This document shows, piece after piece, positions 1-9,962 of a DNA stretch of 64,000 nt. Each line of letters starts with the position of its first letter. Position 1 is the first letter of the stretch. This DNA comes from Prochlorococcus marinus (GTDB lineage Bacteria; Cyanobacteriota; Cyanobacteriia; PCC-6307; Cyanobiaceae): the NCBI RefSeq assembly GCF_001180265.1, contig NZ_CVSW01000032.1:310001-374000 (forward strand), in the 5' to 3' direction. The position numbers were made by a program, and so were the translations under genes. A model generated the notes under the pieces. It was not told the DNA's origin and searched no databases. It saw nothing but the letters and a program-made list of their open reading frames with translations.

Positions 1-198
1 GTTAAGCTTCTAAAACCTAACTTAGTTATTCCTGTTCACTTTGCTCGTGGCAAAAAAATTAACAAAGAATGTGATTTCTCAAATGCTGATTTGTTTATCG
101 AAAATATGAAAAATTTTAAAGTAAAATATGTTGGAAAAGATTTTCAAATAAAACCTAAAAGAATCGATCAAAATACAATTTATATTTTTGGTAATTAA
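1..198 (+). CDS. C-terminal end of a metallo-beta-lactamase-fold hydrolase-like protein (partial)
   Basis: An open frame enters from the left edge and encodes the last 65 residues before TAA at 196-198. The segment has a P-x-L-V-I-P-V-H-F-A-R-G-K-K stretch, in which the PVH histidine resembles the last metal ligand of COG2220-type metallo-beta-lactamase-fold hydrolases. The catalytic N-terminal part is outside the window, so the family call is tentative. Its stop overlaps the stop of the convergent aminotransferase gene by 4 bases (TTAA at 195-198), an arrangement typical of this compact genome. Confidence 0.65.
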   Translation, partial: VKLLKPNLVIPVHFARGKKINKECDFSNADLFIENMKNFKVKYVGKDFQIKPKRIDQNTIYIFGN

Positions 199-1304
199 TT
201 TATTAAATCTAAGACCTTGTAATTTTCCCAGAAAAAAATCATTTGTTCTTTAGTTCCAATACTCACTCTTATTGACTTACCAATATCTTTTTTGTTTTCC
301 ATACTTCTGATAAGAATACCTTTTTCTCTCATCTGTTCTATTAAAATTTTAGGATCTTTTTTTGGCCAAATTAAGAAATAATTACCACCACTAAAATGAG
401 TTCTGATTTCTGTTGATTTAAATTTATTTAAAATCCATTCCCTTGCTTTTTTTACTTCTAAAACATAATTATCAATATATGATTTGTCTTTAAGTGCTGC
501 TAATGCTGCCGTTATAGCAAAGCTATTTACATCATATGGTCCTGTAACTTTATTAATATAATTAATTAAATTTTTATTGCCAAAAGTAAAACCTATTCTT
601 AAGCCAGCTAAACCAGCTGTTTTTGATAGAGATTGGATTATAAGTATATTTTTATTCTTCTCAAAATCTATTGATTCAAGAAGACTATCTCCATTAAATT
701 TTTCATATAATTCATCAACAATTATCAATGAATCGTTTTTCATATTTGCTAAGTTAATTATCTCTTGAGCACTTAAAACTGTTCCTGTCGGATTATTTGG
801 ATTACAAATAAATATTAACTTTGGATTATACTTTATAATTTTTTCACTAAATTCTTCGATGGGAAATAGAAAATTTTCTCCAATGTAAGAACAAGTTATT
901 TTTTTCATTCCTCGCATTTCTGAACAAGGAGAATAGTAACCAAAAGTTGGATTCGTGGTTAGAAATATTTGATCTTTTTCTCCAAAGCAATTGAAGATTG
1001 CATTTATTGCTGCGTCTGCTCCATTGAAAATTCCTATTTCATCATTATCAAATTTCCTTGAATCAAGGTATTTATCACATAAAAAATTTTTTAATAGATT
1101 ATATTCTGGATAAATTGAAATCTCATTTAATTTTATTGCTTGTAATGCCTCGAAAACATTAGGACTTGGACCTAGAGTATTTTCATTAAAGTCTAGGCGT
1201 AGTAAATTTCTTCTATTTTCTAAAGGCGCAGAGTAAGACTGCATATTTATTATTTCTTCTCTTGGTCTTGGGAAAAGATTATTTAATTTATCAGAATCAT
1301 TCAT
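195..1304 (-). CDS. hisC: Histidinol-phosphate aminotransferase-type PLP enzyme
   Basis: 369 residues, fold-type I aminotransferase. HisC converts imidazole-acetol phosphate and glutamate to histidinol phosphate in histidine synthesis. Visible motifs: L-D-F-N-E-N-T near residue 40, C-N-P-N-N-P-T-G-T at 167-175, D-E-L-Y at 197-200, the PLP lysine in S-L-S-K (K228) and the phosphate-binding R236 in G-L-R-I-G-F. Its ATG shares one base with the TAA of argS upstream, so the two are probably translationally coupled. A second family member lies at 15038-16162. HisC and related aminotransferases are hard to separate by sequence alone, so substrate assignment is inference. Confidence 0.85.
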   Translation of the reverse strand: MNDSDKLNNLFPRPREEIINMQSYSAPLENRRNLLRLDFNENTLGPSPNVFEALQAIKLNEISIYPEYNLLKNFLCDKYLDSRKFDNDEIGIFNGADAAINAIFNCFGEKDQIFLTTNPTFGYYSPCSEMRGMKKITCSYIGENFLFPIEEFSEKIIKYNPKLIFICNPNNPTGTVLSAQEIINLANMKNDSLIIVDELYEKFNGDSLLESIDFEKNKNILIIQSLSKTAGLAGLRIGFTFGNKNLINYINKVTGPYDVNSFAITAALAALKDKSYIDNYVLEVKKAREWILNKFKSTEIRTHFSGGNYFLIWPKKDPKILIEQMREKGILIRSMENKKDIGKSIRVSIGTKEQMIFFWENYKVLDLIN

Positions 1305-3118
1305 TACATTCTTTCTAAAGTTTCAATACCTAGAAGCTCTAAGCTTAATTTTAGTGTTTTTGCAGTTAGATCACATAAATTCAGTCTAGAAATTTTTATA
1401 TATTTTTCTTCTTTGAGTATTGGAACTTGATCATAGAATCTATTAAAAGTCTGACATAGCTCAAACAAATAATTACATAATCGATTTGGCATTAAGTCTT
1501 TTTCAATAGATATTATGATTTCATCGAACTTAAGTAATTTTCTGATGAGTTTCCACTCAGATTTATGTTCATAATTTATATGTTGAAAATCTTTAGAGTC
1601 ATAAACAAAATCATTTTTTCTTTTAATTCCTGCAATTCTTACAAGTGTATATAACAAATAAGGAGCCGTATTACCATTTAGGGAAAGCATTTTATCAAAA
1701 TTAAATTGATAATTTGTAATCCTATTTTGGCTTAAATCTGCATACTTAACAGCTCCTAATCCAATTATTCTTGAAGTTTTATCAATAAAATCTTCTGTCT
1801 CATAACGATTTTCATCTTCTAATCTTTTCAATAAATCTTCTTTCGCTCTTCTAACTGCTTCTTTTAATAAATCTTTTAAACGTATTGTTTCACCTTCCCT
1901 TGTCTTTAGTTTTTTGCCATCAATTCCTTGAACTAAACCAAAAGGGACATGGTCTACTCGGCAATTTTCTGGGATCCATTTTGCTTTTTTTGCAACTTGA
2001 AAAACTCCAGCAAAATGATTTGCTTGTCCATGATCAGTTACATAAATAATTCTCGAAGCATCATCCCCATTGGGAGGTTTATTGAATCTGTATCTTATAG
2101 CAGCAAGATCTGTTGTGGCATAGTTAAAACCCCCATCTTTTTTTTGAATAATTAGCGGTAAAGGTTTGCCTTCTTTATTAGTCATCCCATCTAAAAATAC
2201 ACATTTTGCTCCTTGATCTTCTACTAATATTTTTTTTAAATTTAAATCCTCAATAACTGATTTTAAGAAGGGATTATAAAATGATTCCCCTCTTTCTTCT
2301 ATTTTTATTTTTAAATTTTTATAGATTTCATCAAATTCTTTTCTAGATTGATCACATAATAATTTCCAGGCTTTAATAGATTTAATATCTCCACTTTGTA
2401 ACTTAACTACTTCCTCTCTAGATCTTTTTTGGAATTCAGATTCATTATCAAATCTTTTTTTTGAATCTTTATAAAATTCAACTAAATCACTTATCTTAAT
2501 TTTGCCTATCTCCTCTAAATCATTTGAATATAAATCTTTGAGCTGGGTAATAAGCATTCCAAATTGCGTTCCCCAATCGCCAACATGATTTAGTCTTAAT
2601 ACTTGATAACCCCTTAACTCGAAAATTCTGGATATTGAATCTCCTATTATTGTTGATCTTAAATGCCCTACATGCATTTCTTTAGCAATATTAGGACTAG
2701 AAAAATCTACAATGACTTTATTTGATAATCCACTATCTAAATCTTTTTTAATTTGAGGTACTCCACCCCTTTGGCATTTAATATTTGACTTAATTTCATT
2801 TATTAGCACTTCATCTTTTAATTTTATATTTATAAATCCCGGTCCAGCTATTTCTAGACTCTTACATAATTTTGCTATGCTTTTATTTTTATTTAAAAGA
2901 TTAATAAAATTATTAGAAATATCTCTTGGTTTCTTTTTGTATAATTTGGATAAACTTAAACAAACATTACATTGATAATCACCAAATTCCTCTTTTGATG
3001 ATTGTGTAATTAAATTTTTTCTAAGAATTTCGAATTCTCTTTCTTTATTATTTTTTTTAAGACTATCTAAAAGAGTTTGTTCAAAGTTATTTGTTAATTC
3101 TTTAAAAATGATTAGCAT
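1304..3118 (-). CDS. argS: Arginine--tRNA ligase
   Basis: 604 residues, class I aminoacyl-tRNA synthetase charging tRNA-Arg with arginine. The HIGH-type motif is H-V-G-H at 149-152, following S-S-P-N-I-A-K-E-M. As in most ArgRS enzymes the second signature is degenerate (G-K-K-L-K-T-R-E-G instead of KMSKS). The N-terminal tRNA D-loop recognition domain (about 1-100) and the C-terminal DALR anticodon-binding domain (about 480-604) are both present. The start is ATG and no better alternative is visible. It is followed with a 1-base overlap by hisC and preceded by nadC with a gap of about 27 bases. Confidence 0.97.
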   Translation of the reverse strand: MLIIFKELTNNFEQTLLDSLKKNNKEREFEILRKNLITQSSKEEFGDYQCNVCLSLSKLYKKKPRDISNNFINLLNKNKSIAKLCKSLEIAGPGFINIKLKDEVLINEIKSNIKCQRGGVPQIKKDLDSGLSNKVIVDFSSPNIAKEMHVGHLRSTIIGDSISRIFELRGYQVLRLNHVGDWGTQFGMLITQLKDLYSNDLEEIGKIKISDLVEFYKDSKKRFDNESEFQKRSREEVVKLQSGDIKSIKAWKLLCDQSRKEFDEIYKNLKIKIEERGESFYNPFLKSVIEDLNLKKILVEDQGAKCVFLDGMTNKEGKPLPLIIQKKDGGFNYATTDLAAIRYRFNKPPNGDDASRIIYVTDHGQANHFAGVFQVAKKAKWIPENCRVDHVPFGLVQGIDGKKLKTREGETIRLKDLLKEAVRRAKEDLLKRLEDENRYETEDFIDKTSRIIGLGAVKYADLSQNRITNYQFNFDKMLSLNGNTAPYLLYTLVRIAGIKRKNDFVYDSKDFQHINYEHKSEWKLIRKLLKFDEIIISIEKDLMPNRLCNYLFELCQTFNRFYDQVPILKEEKYIKISRLNLCDLTAKTLKLSLELLGIETLERM

Positions 3119-3145
3119 TATTGATTCAATTATTTATCTATATGA

Positions 3146-4012
3146 TTAATTAATATAACGCATACTTAAATCAATCCAATCACTTTTGGTAATAGAAGAA
3201 CTTGTTGAAATCAAATCAATACCTTTTATTAAATATTTGCTAATTTCTTCAGGGTTTATTCCAGAAACTTCTATTATCAAATTTTTATTGACTTCTTTTT
3301 TTAAGCTATTAATTGATAAATCTCTTAATTCTTGAACGTTTTTTTTGATTGTTTCAGGACTAAGTTCATCTAATAAGACACTATCCGCTCCTGCTAATAC
3401 TGCTTCTTTTGCCTGTTCGATATTCTCAGCTTCAATTATGATATGAGTTGTAAAAGGCGAATTTAGGCGAATTTTTTGTACAGCATTCTCAAGATTATCT
3501 GTCCATGCAATATGATTTTCTTTTATCATAGCAGCATCGTATAATCCCATTCTATGATTCACTCCACCTCCGCATTTGAATGCATATTTTTCAAATATTC
3601 TTAAGCCAGGAGTCGTTTTCCTAGTATCTGCTAATTTTATATTTGTGTCTTTTAATTTATCTATAAGATTCTTTGTATATGTTGATATTCCAGATAAATG
3701 CATTGCTATATTTAAGCTGATCCTTTCACTAGCGAGTAAACTTTTTGAAGGTCCATATATTTCCAAGAGTTTTTGATCTTTAATAAATTTATCTCCATCA
3801 GAGATATTAAATTTTGGACTGATTTTTGAATCAATTTTTTTAAAGATTTCTTTTATAATTCCAACCCCACAAAATATACCTTCTTCTTTCGCAATCCAAT
3901 ATGCATTACCATTCTCTTCCGTAATAGAGGGACTTGTAAGATCTCCCTTACCTATATCTTCATCAATCCAATTATCAATGATCTTACTTATTGTTGGAGT
4001 ATTTAAATCCAC
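3146..4012 (-). CDS. nadC: Nicotinate-nucleotide pyrophosphorylase (quinolinate phosphoribosyltransferase)
   Basis: 288 residues. NadC joins quinolinate and PRPP to form nicotinate mononucleotide with release of CO2, in de novo NAD synthesis. The family core is clear: A-D-T-R-K-T-T-P-G-L-R around residue 130, then C-G-G-G-x-N-H-R-M-G-L and M-I-K-E-N-H-I, all in the TIM-barrel active site. The start codon is GTG at 4010-4012. It lies between mnmE and argS on the same strand and may share their transcript. No odd features. Confidence 0.96.
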   Translation of the reverse strand: MDLNTPTISKIIDNWIDEDIGKGDLTSPSITEENGNAYWIAKEEGIFCGVGIIKEIFKKIDSKISPKFNISDGDKFIKDQKLLEIYGPSKSLLASERISLNIAMHLSGISTYTKNLIDKLKDTNIKLADTRKTTPGLRIFEKYAFKCGGGVNHRMGLYDAAMIKENHIAWTDNLENAVQKIRLNSPFTTHIIIEAENIEQAKEAVLAGADSVLLDELSPETIKKNVQELRDLSINSLKKEVNKNLIIEVSGINPEEISKYLIKGIDLISTSSSITKSDWIDLSMRYIN

Positions 4013-4093
4013 TAAACTAAAAAATAATTAATTAATAAAATTCAACTTAAGTTAGAGAATTAACTATATATCACTATGTAATTTAACTCAAAT

Positions 4094-5476
4094 TTATTTA
4101 CCAATACAAAACTTAGAAAAAATATTATCTAGAAGTTCCTCAGTTAATTCTTGACCAGTTATTTTAGATAAGTTTTGAATTCCATCTCTCATTTCTATTG
4201 ATAACAAATCAAATGGCAATTTATTTTTAATGATTTCATCAGTATCATTTAAATTAGATAGGCAAGCAGACAAATTTGTTAGATGTCTTTCGTTTAAAAA
4301 TATATTGATATTTTCTACTTGTTTTAATCCACATTTTTTTATAATTGTGTCGATTAATAATCTTTCACCATCATTATTCTTAATGCTCATAAGAATAGTG
4401 TTTTTTAAATCATTTGAATTAATATTTTTGCAATCAATCAAATCTTTTTTATTGCCCAAAATAGTAATTAATTTTTCTTTGGGGATTTCTTCTATTATTT
4501 TTTTGTCTTCTTCATTAAATCCTTCTTCAAGACTATAAATGTAAATTATATAATCTGACTCTTTAATTTTCCCAAAACTTTTTTTAATTCCAATACTTTC
4601 AATTTGTTCATAAGTTTCTCTTATGCCAGCAGTATCAATTATTTTCATTGGAATATCATTAATAGTTAAATTAACTTCAATAACATCTCTAGTTGTTCCA
4701 GGAATATTAGTTACGATTGCTTTCTCTTTTTTTGCAAGCAAATTTAGTAAAGAGCTTTTACCAACATTTGTTTTACCTATAAGCGCAATGGATATTCCAT
4801 TGTGAATATATGAATTTCTTTTTGCATTTTCTATTAGTAATTCTATTTTTTCTTTTACTTTTTCAATGTTTTTTTGATATTTGGTGTAGTCAAAATCTGT
4901 GAAGTCTTCTTCAAAATCAACTCTTGCTTCTATTTCGCAAAGTTGATTTATAAGGTCATTTTTAATATCATTAATTTTTTTCTTTATTTCTCCTTGAATC
5001 CCACTAAAAGCTAACTCTGCTGTTCTTGTATTACTTGCATTAATTAATTGATTAATCGACTCGGCTTGAGTAAGGTCTATTTTCCCATTAAGAAAAGCTC
5101 TTTGACTAAATTCTCCTGGGTTTGCAAGTCTAACTCTAGAATTACTAGATAATAATCTCTTTAGAACTTTATTAACTATGATAATTCCTCCATGGCAATG
5201 AATTTCAACAACATCCTCTCCTGTAAAGCTATTTGGTGATTTCATTACTAAAATTAAAACCTCATCAATAAATTTATTTTGTTTATTTTCCTGAATAAAA
5301 CCATGAAAAACTCTATGTGATTCCCATGCATATTTAGATTTAGTTTGAACAATCTTTTTGCAAGAATTTATTGAGTCTTTCCCTGATACTCTTATTATCG
5401 CAACTCCTCCTTTCCCTATACTTATAGCTGAAGCAATTGCGGCTATCGTATCTTCTGTAGTAACTATCGAATCCAT
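4094..5476 (-). CDS. mnmE: tRNA uridine-5-carboxymethylaminomethyl modification GTPase MnmE (TrmE)
   Basis: 460 residues. With MnmG, MnmE modifies U34 of certain tRNAs using a methylene-THF-derived group. The N-terminal folate-binding domain (1-120) contains the conserved I-A-A-I-A and E-I-H-C-H-G-G segments. The inserted G domain shows G1 (G-K-T-N-V-G-K-S-S), the G-T-T-R-D loop, G3 (D-T-A-G-I-R) and G4 (N-K-K-D). The C-terminus is F-C-I-G-K, the conserved Cys-x-Gly-Lys end. ATG start. It is divergent from the DUF2062 gene, with about 60 bases between starts that must hold both promoters. Confidence 0.97.
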   Translation of the reverse strand: MDSIVTTEDTIAAIASAISIGKGGVAIIRVSGKDSINSCKKIVQTKSKYAWESHRVFHGFIQENKQNKFIDEVLILVMKSPNSFTGEDVVEIHCHGGIIIVNKVLKRLLSSNSRVRLANPGEFSQRAFLNGKIDLTQAESINQLINASNTRTAELAFSGIQGEIKKKINDIKNDLINQLCEIEARVDFEEDFTDFDYTKYQKNIEKVKEKIELLIENAKRNSYIHNGISIALIGKTNVGKSSLLNLLAKKEKAIVTNIPGTTRDVIEVNLTINDIPMKIIDTAGIRETYEQIESIGIKKSFGKIKESDYIIYIYSLEEGFNEEDKKIIEEIPKEKLITILGNKKDLIDCKNINSNDLKNTILMSIKNNDGERLLIDTIIKKCGLKQVENINIFLNERHLTNLSACLSNLNDTDEIIKNKLPFDLLSIEMRDGIQNLSKITGQELTEELLDNIFSKFCIGK

Positions 5477-5537
5477 TTCTCGCTTTGTTATGGATAATTA
5501 AGTAAGATTATCAAGAATTTTGAAATTTTCTTTCTGA

Positions 5538-5981
5538 ATGAGATTTAAAAGAGATATTACCTATAAGAAAATTCTATCATTATTTAGTAATCAGAATGGC
5601 AGCCCTTTCTTTAATGCTAAAGGTTTAGCTATAGGGGTATTTAGTGGCTGCTTTCCTTTTTTTGGGTTTCAGACTTTAATAGGGGTATTTTTTGCGAAAA
5701 TAGCCAAGGGAAATATTGTTCTAGCTGCAATTGGTACCTGGATAAGTAACCCTTTTACTTATATTCCACTTTATTATTTTAACTATAAAGTTGGTTCGAT
5801 TTTTTTAAATAATTCTTCTAATAAAATTCTTGAAAAAAGTTTAGTTATTGATGACTTATGGAAACAAGGTAGAATTTTTTCCCTGAAATTACTTTTAGGT
5901 TCATCATGTGTAGGTATTGTACTAGCTTTGATTTGCGGCAGTATTGTTTTCTTTATCTACAAGAAAAAAAGTAAAAGATAG
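5538..5981 (+). CDS. DUF2062 domain membrane protein
   Basis: 147 residues. The DUF2062 signature is clear: G-V-F-S-G-C-F-P-F-F-G-F-Q near residue 33, followed by hydrophobic stretches and the S-N-P-F-T-Y-I-P-L-Y-Y motif near residue 70. Two or three membrane helices are predicted by eye (about 30-50, 55-75 and 115-140), with a lysine-rich C-terminal tail. The family is widespread but has no firmly established biochemical role. The gene is divergent from mnmE and convergent with the relA/spoT homologue, leaving only an 18-base gap at its 3' end. Confidence 0.85.
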   Translation: MRFKRDITYKKILSLFSNQNGSPFFNAKGLAIGVFSGCFPFFGFQTLIGVFFAKIAKGNIVLAAIGTWISNPFTYIPLYYFNYKVGSIFLNNSSNKILEKSLVIDDLWKQGRIFSLKLLLGSSCVGIVLALICGSIVFFIYKKKSKR

Positions 5982-5999
5982 ATTGATCTGATTTTAAAA

Positions 6000-8309
6000 T
6001 TAACTTTGTCCAACTCTGGCAATATCTAAAACATCTGCCATTGATTTAATTTGCTCAATTGTTTTGTGAAGTTGATTATAACTTTCAAGACCTACACAAA
6101 GATTTATAATAGCCGGTTTACCAAAAGCAGTTTTAACATTGGCATCGCTAACGTTTATACCTTTATCAGATAACCGCATAAGAATATCTTTAAGAACTCC
6201 AACTCTATCAATTACTTCTATTCGTAGCTGAATTGGAAACTTATTATCGCCAGTTTTATTATCTTGATTCCAACCGACAGGTAATCTTCTCTCTATTGGA
6301 ATTGGTATTACATTTTCGCAATCTTCCCTATGTATAGTTATTCCATGGTTGCCGAGCGACACAGTTCCGATAATATCCTCGCCAGGGAGTGGGGCACAGC
6401 ATTTACCTATTCTGTAATCAAGACCTTCTATCCCGGAAATTGGCGATTTAGCTGGTGTATTAGATTGATTAGTGGATAAATTACTATTACTTTTAAGAGA
6501 TTTTGCTATTTCAGAGTCAGAATCATTTTTTACATCTTCTGTCTGTAATTTTATTTCTTCTCTTAGTCTGTTTAATACTTGATGCAAAGTTAAACCACCA
6601 AAACCAAGAGATGCAAGAAGGTCTTCAGTAGTTTTTAAATTGCATCGATTTGTAACTTTTTTCATGGCTTCACTGGAAAGTAATGTTTCAAAACCGTTTC
6701 TACCTACTTCTTTTTCAAGTAAATCTCTACCTCTTTTTATCGTTTCATCACGATGGCTTTTCTTATACCATTGGCGAATTCTATTTTTAGCAGTTGGCGT
6801 AACTACAAAGTTTAGCCAATCCAAGCTTGGAGTAGCATTATTACTTGTCAAAATTTCTATGAAGTCTCCATTTTGAAGTGCTGTAGATAATGGAGAAAGC
6901 TTTTCATTAATTCTTATTCCATGACAGTGATTTCCAACTTCAGAATGAATTCTGTAGGCGAAATCTATCGCGGTAGATCCTTTCCTTAAACCAACAACAT
7001 CTCCTTTTGGAGTGATCACAAATACTTCCTCATCAAATAAATCTTCTTTAATTGAAGCTAAATAATCATTATGATCCCTCTCATTACCTTCTTGTTGCCA
7101 TTCTACTAATTGTCTTAGCCAATTAAATCTCTCGGCATTACTTTTAGCAGGAGAACCACCCTCTTTGTATTGCCAATGAGCGGCAATACCATATTCAGCA
7201 ATTTGATGCATCGAAGTAGTTCTAATTTGAACTTCAATAGGTCGATGTCTTCCGATTACAGAAGTGTGTAAGGACTGGTATCCATTGGGTTTTGGTAATC
7301 CTATATAGTCTTTAAATCTACCTGGGATTGGTTTGAAAGTATCATGAACAACTGCTAAAGCTCTGTAACAACTATCTGAATTGTCCACAATAATTCTTAG
7401 GGCAGCAACATCATAAATCTCGTGAAAATGCTTTTGTTGCCTTTCCATTTTGCTCCAGATACCATAAAGATGTTTTGGCCTTCCTGTTATTTCAAAATTT
7501 TTCAAACCTGCTGAAACCAAGTTTTCCTTCATAAGATTCAAAGTTACTTTTAATCTTTTTTCTCTATCACTTCTTTTAACAGCGATTTGATCTTTAAGAT
7601 CTAGATATTCTTTAGGCTCTAGGAATTTAAAAGCTAAATCTTCTAATTCCCATTTAAATCTGTTTATTCCTAGTCGATTAGCTAATGGTGCATAAATCTC
7701 TCTTGTTTCTCTCGCTATTCTTAGTTTTTTCTCATCATTTAGCCATTCAATTGTTCTCATATTATGCAGTCGATCGGCAAGTTTTACTAAGACAACTCTG
7801 ATATCGCTGGCCATAGCCAAGAACATTTTCCTAAGATTTTCAGCTTGTGCTTCAGTCCTGTTGTTAAAGTGAATGCCGCCTAATTTTGTTACACCCTCTA
7901 CAAGTATTTTTACTTCTAATCCAAAATTTTTTTCTATTTCGGATAAATCAACGCCTGTATCTTCAACAACATCATGTAAAAGGCCTGCAGCAATAACAGA
8001 TGAACTAGCACCTATTTCTTTGAGGAGATTTGCAACAGCAACCGGGTGGATAATGTATGGCTCGCCGCTAGCACGGAATTGTCCATCATGAGCTTTATAA
8101 GCAAGTTTAAAAGCCTTTACTATAAGGTTTTGATTCTCATCATTTTTTTTATTTGATTTTTCAAAATTATGAATATCTTTAAGAAGCCAATCGGGAATGT
8201 TTATTTGATAATTCAAAGATTCACTTTCATATTTTTTATTTTCAGGCAAAATAGTTTTGGAAACTTTAATTTCGTTTTTTTCTTTTGAATTTGCAGCTGC
8301 CTCGGACAT
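6000..8309 (-). CDS. spoT: Bifunctional (p)ppGpp synthetase/hydrolase (RelA/SpoT homologue)
   Basis: 769 residues. The long RSH enzyme makes and degrades the alarmone (p)ppGpp. Domains in order: N-terminal extension; HD hydrolase with H112-D113 in H-D-V-V-E-D and L-A-D-R-L-H-N-M-R near 178-185; synthetase with R-F-K-D at 331-334 and G-Y-Q-S-L-H-T; TGS at about 428-490; a G-K-C-C-A-P-L-P-G-E cysteine segment; and a C-terminal ACT domain. The RFKD form of the RxKD motif plus an intact HD suggests both activities are retained. It ends 18 bases from the convergent DUF2062 gene and is divergent from the ABC gene at 8364. Confidence 0.96.
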   Translation of the reverse strand: MSEAAANSKEKNEIKVSKTILPENKKYESESLNYQINIPDWLLKDIHNFEKSNKKNDENQNLIVKAFKLAYKAHDGQFRASGEPYIIHPVAVANLLKEIGASSSVIAAGLLHDVVEDTGVDLSEIEKNFGLEVKILVEGVTKLGGIHFNNRTEAQAENLRKMFLAMASDIRVVLVKLADRLHNMRTIEWLNDEKKLRIARETREIYAPLANRLGINRFKWELEDLAFKFLEPKEYLDLKDQIAVKRSDREKRLKVTLNLMKENLVSAGLKNFEITGRPKHLYGIWSKMERQQKHFHEIYDVAALRIIVDNSDSCYRALAVVHDTFKPIPGRFKDYIGLPKPNGYQSLHTSVIGRHRPIEVQIRTTSMHQIAEYGIAAHWQYKEGGSPAKSNAERFNWLRQLVEWQQEGNERDHNDYLASIKEDLFDEEVFVITPKGDVVGLRKGSTAIDFAYRIHSEVGNHCHGIRINEKLSPLSTALQNGDFIEILTSNNATPSLDWLNFVVTPTAKNRIRQWYKKSHRDETIKRGRDLLEKEVGRNGFETLLSSEAMKKVTNRCNLKTTEDLLASLGFGGLTLHQVLNRLREEIKLQTEDVKNDSDSEIAKSLKSNSNLSTNQSNTPAKSPISGIEGLDYRIGKCCAPLPGEDIIGTVSLGNHGITIHREDCENVIPIPIERRLPVGWNQDNKTGDNKFPIQLRIEVIDRVGVLKDILMRLSDKGINVSDANVKTAFGKPAIINLCVGLESYNQLHKTIEQIKSMADVLDIARVGQS

Positions 8310-8363
8310 TTTATATTGCTTTAGATGTATTTTATTTAGGTCTAGAAAAATTTGCTATAAATC

Positions 8364-9962
8364 ATGAAAAAAAATAAAGAAAAAATTATTGTAGTTAAAA
8401 ATCTTACTGTTAAATATGGTCTAAAACAGCAACCTATTATCAAAAATTTTAATTTGGAAATAGATAGTGGAGATCATTTGGCCATAATAGGACCCTCTGG
8501 ATGTGGAAAGACAACTTTTGCAAAAACATTAGTAAATATATTGCCTGAAAAGGCCACTTCTAAAGGGTATTTATTGATTTCTAGTTTAGATCCTAGGAAA
8601 ATAAATAACAAAGATGCACAACTATTTAGAAGAAAGAATTTTGGATTTATTTATCAAGACTCTATAAAAAAACTTAATCCGCTAATGAGAGTTGGGGATC
8701 ATTTATATGAATTATTTAAAACACATTATCAAACTAAATCAGCTACAGCTATTAAAAAATTAGTAAGAGAAACTTTTCAAAAAGTAGGAATTGAAGAAAG
8801 TAGACTTAATTCTTTCCCACATCAATTTAGTGGTGGAATGAGACAGAGAGTTTCTATAGCAATGGCACTTGCTTTGAAACCTAAATTATTAATAGCTGAT
8901 GAACCTACCACAAGCTTAGATACCAAAACAAGTTTTGAAATTATGCAAGAAATAATTCACCTATGTAATGAATTTGATACTACTTTAATTTTAATTAGTC
9001 ATGATATTAATCTTGCAGCAAAATGGTGTAAAAAAGTTGCAATAATTGAAAAGGGATCGATTGTTGAAAAAGGGAACATATTAGATATTTTTAAATCACC
9101 AAAATCAGATATCGGGAAAAAGTTAGTAAATGCTTCAAAAATAGTATTAGAACCAAATACTAAAAACAATGCTCGAGATCAGGTTGTTCTAGAGGTAAAT
9201 AACCTGAGACATTGGTACAAATTAAATTCTTCAATTTTCATTAATAAATGGAATAAGGCTTTAAATGAAGTTAGTTTCAAGTTATATGAGAATGAGACTC
9301 TTGGAATTGTTGGTTCTTCAGGTAGCGGTAAAAGTACATTATGTAGGGCTTTAATTGGAATACTTAAAGTGAGAGGTGGTGAAATAAAAATTTATGATAA
9401 AAATCATGCATCGAAAAAAAATAAATCTTTTAAAAAGAACAATAATTTGCAAATAATTTTTCAAGATCCTTTTTCAAGTTTGAATCCGAAAATGACAATT
9501 AAAAATATTTTGGAAGATATATTTTTTATTCAAAAAATTTCAGATAAAAGAAAAATCGAAAAAGAAATAAAATTAATGTTAAAAAATTTAAATCTTCCCT
9601 TAGATAATGATTTTTTTAATTCTTATCCTAGCCAATTGTCTGGTGGTCAATTGCAAAGAATTTCATTAGCCAGAGGACTATTGTTGAAACCAAAAATTTT
9701 GATTTGTGATGAGAGCGTTAATATGTTGGATGCCTCAGTAAAAATAGAGATTCTTGAATTACTTAGAGTCTTGCAAGAAAAAATGAATTTAACGATTATC
9801 TTTATTACTCATGATTTAGGCATTGCTAAAAGATTTTGTGATAGGTTGTTAGTTATGAATCACGGAAAGATAGTTGATGAAGGAGAAATTTCTACAATAT
9901 TCACTGACACTCAAAACACGTATACAAAATCGCTTATAAATTCCTCTTTAAATCTTATTTAA
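8364..9962 (+). CDS. ABC transporter with two fused ATPase domains (peptide/nickel Dpp/Opp type)
   Basis: 532 residues carrying two complete nucleotide-binding domains. The first has Walker A G-P-S-G-C-G-K-T-T, signature F-S-G-G-M-R-Q-R and Walker B L-L-I-A-D-E-P-T. The second has Walker A G-S-S-G-S-G-K-S-T, signature L-S-G-G-Q-L-Q-R and Walker B I-L-I-C-D-E-S. The organisation matches DppD-DppF or YejF fusions that power oligopeptide or metal importers. No permease or binding-protein gene is adjacent, so partners must be encoded elsewhere and the substrate is unknown. The 3' end overlaps the convergent pseudouridine synthase by 8 bases. Confidence 0.9.
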   Translation: MKKNKEKIIVVKNLTVKYGLKQQPIIKNFNLEIDSGDHLAIIGPSGCGKTTFAKTLVNILPEKATSKGYLLISSLDPRKINNKDAQLFRRKNFGFIYQDSIKKLNPLMRVGDHLYELFKTHYQTKSATAIKKLVRETFQKVGIEESRLNSFPHQFSGGMRQRVSIAMALALKPKLLIADEPTTSLDTKTSFEIMQEIIHLCNEFDTTLILISHDINLAAKWCKKVAIIEKGSIVEKGNILDIFKSPKSDIGKKLVNASKIVLEPNTKNNARDQVVLEVNNLRHWYKLNSSIFINKWNKALNEVSFKLYENETLGIVGSSGSGKSTLCRALIGILKVRGGEIKIYDKNHASKKNKSFKKNNNLQIIFQDPFSSLNPKMTIKNILEDIFFIQKISDKRKIEKEIKLMLKNLNLPLDNDFFNSYPSQLSGGQLQRISLARGLLLKPKILICDESVNMLDASVKIEILELLRVLQEKMNLTIIFITHDLGIAKRFCDRLLVMNHGKIVDEGEISTIFTDTQNTYTKSLINSSLNLI

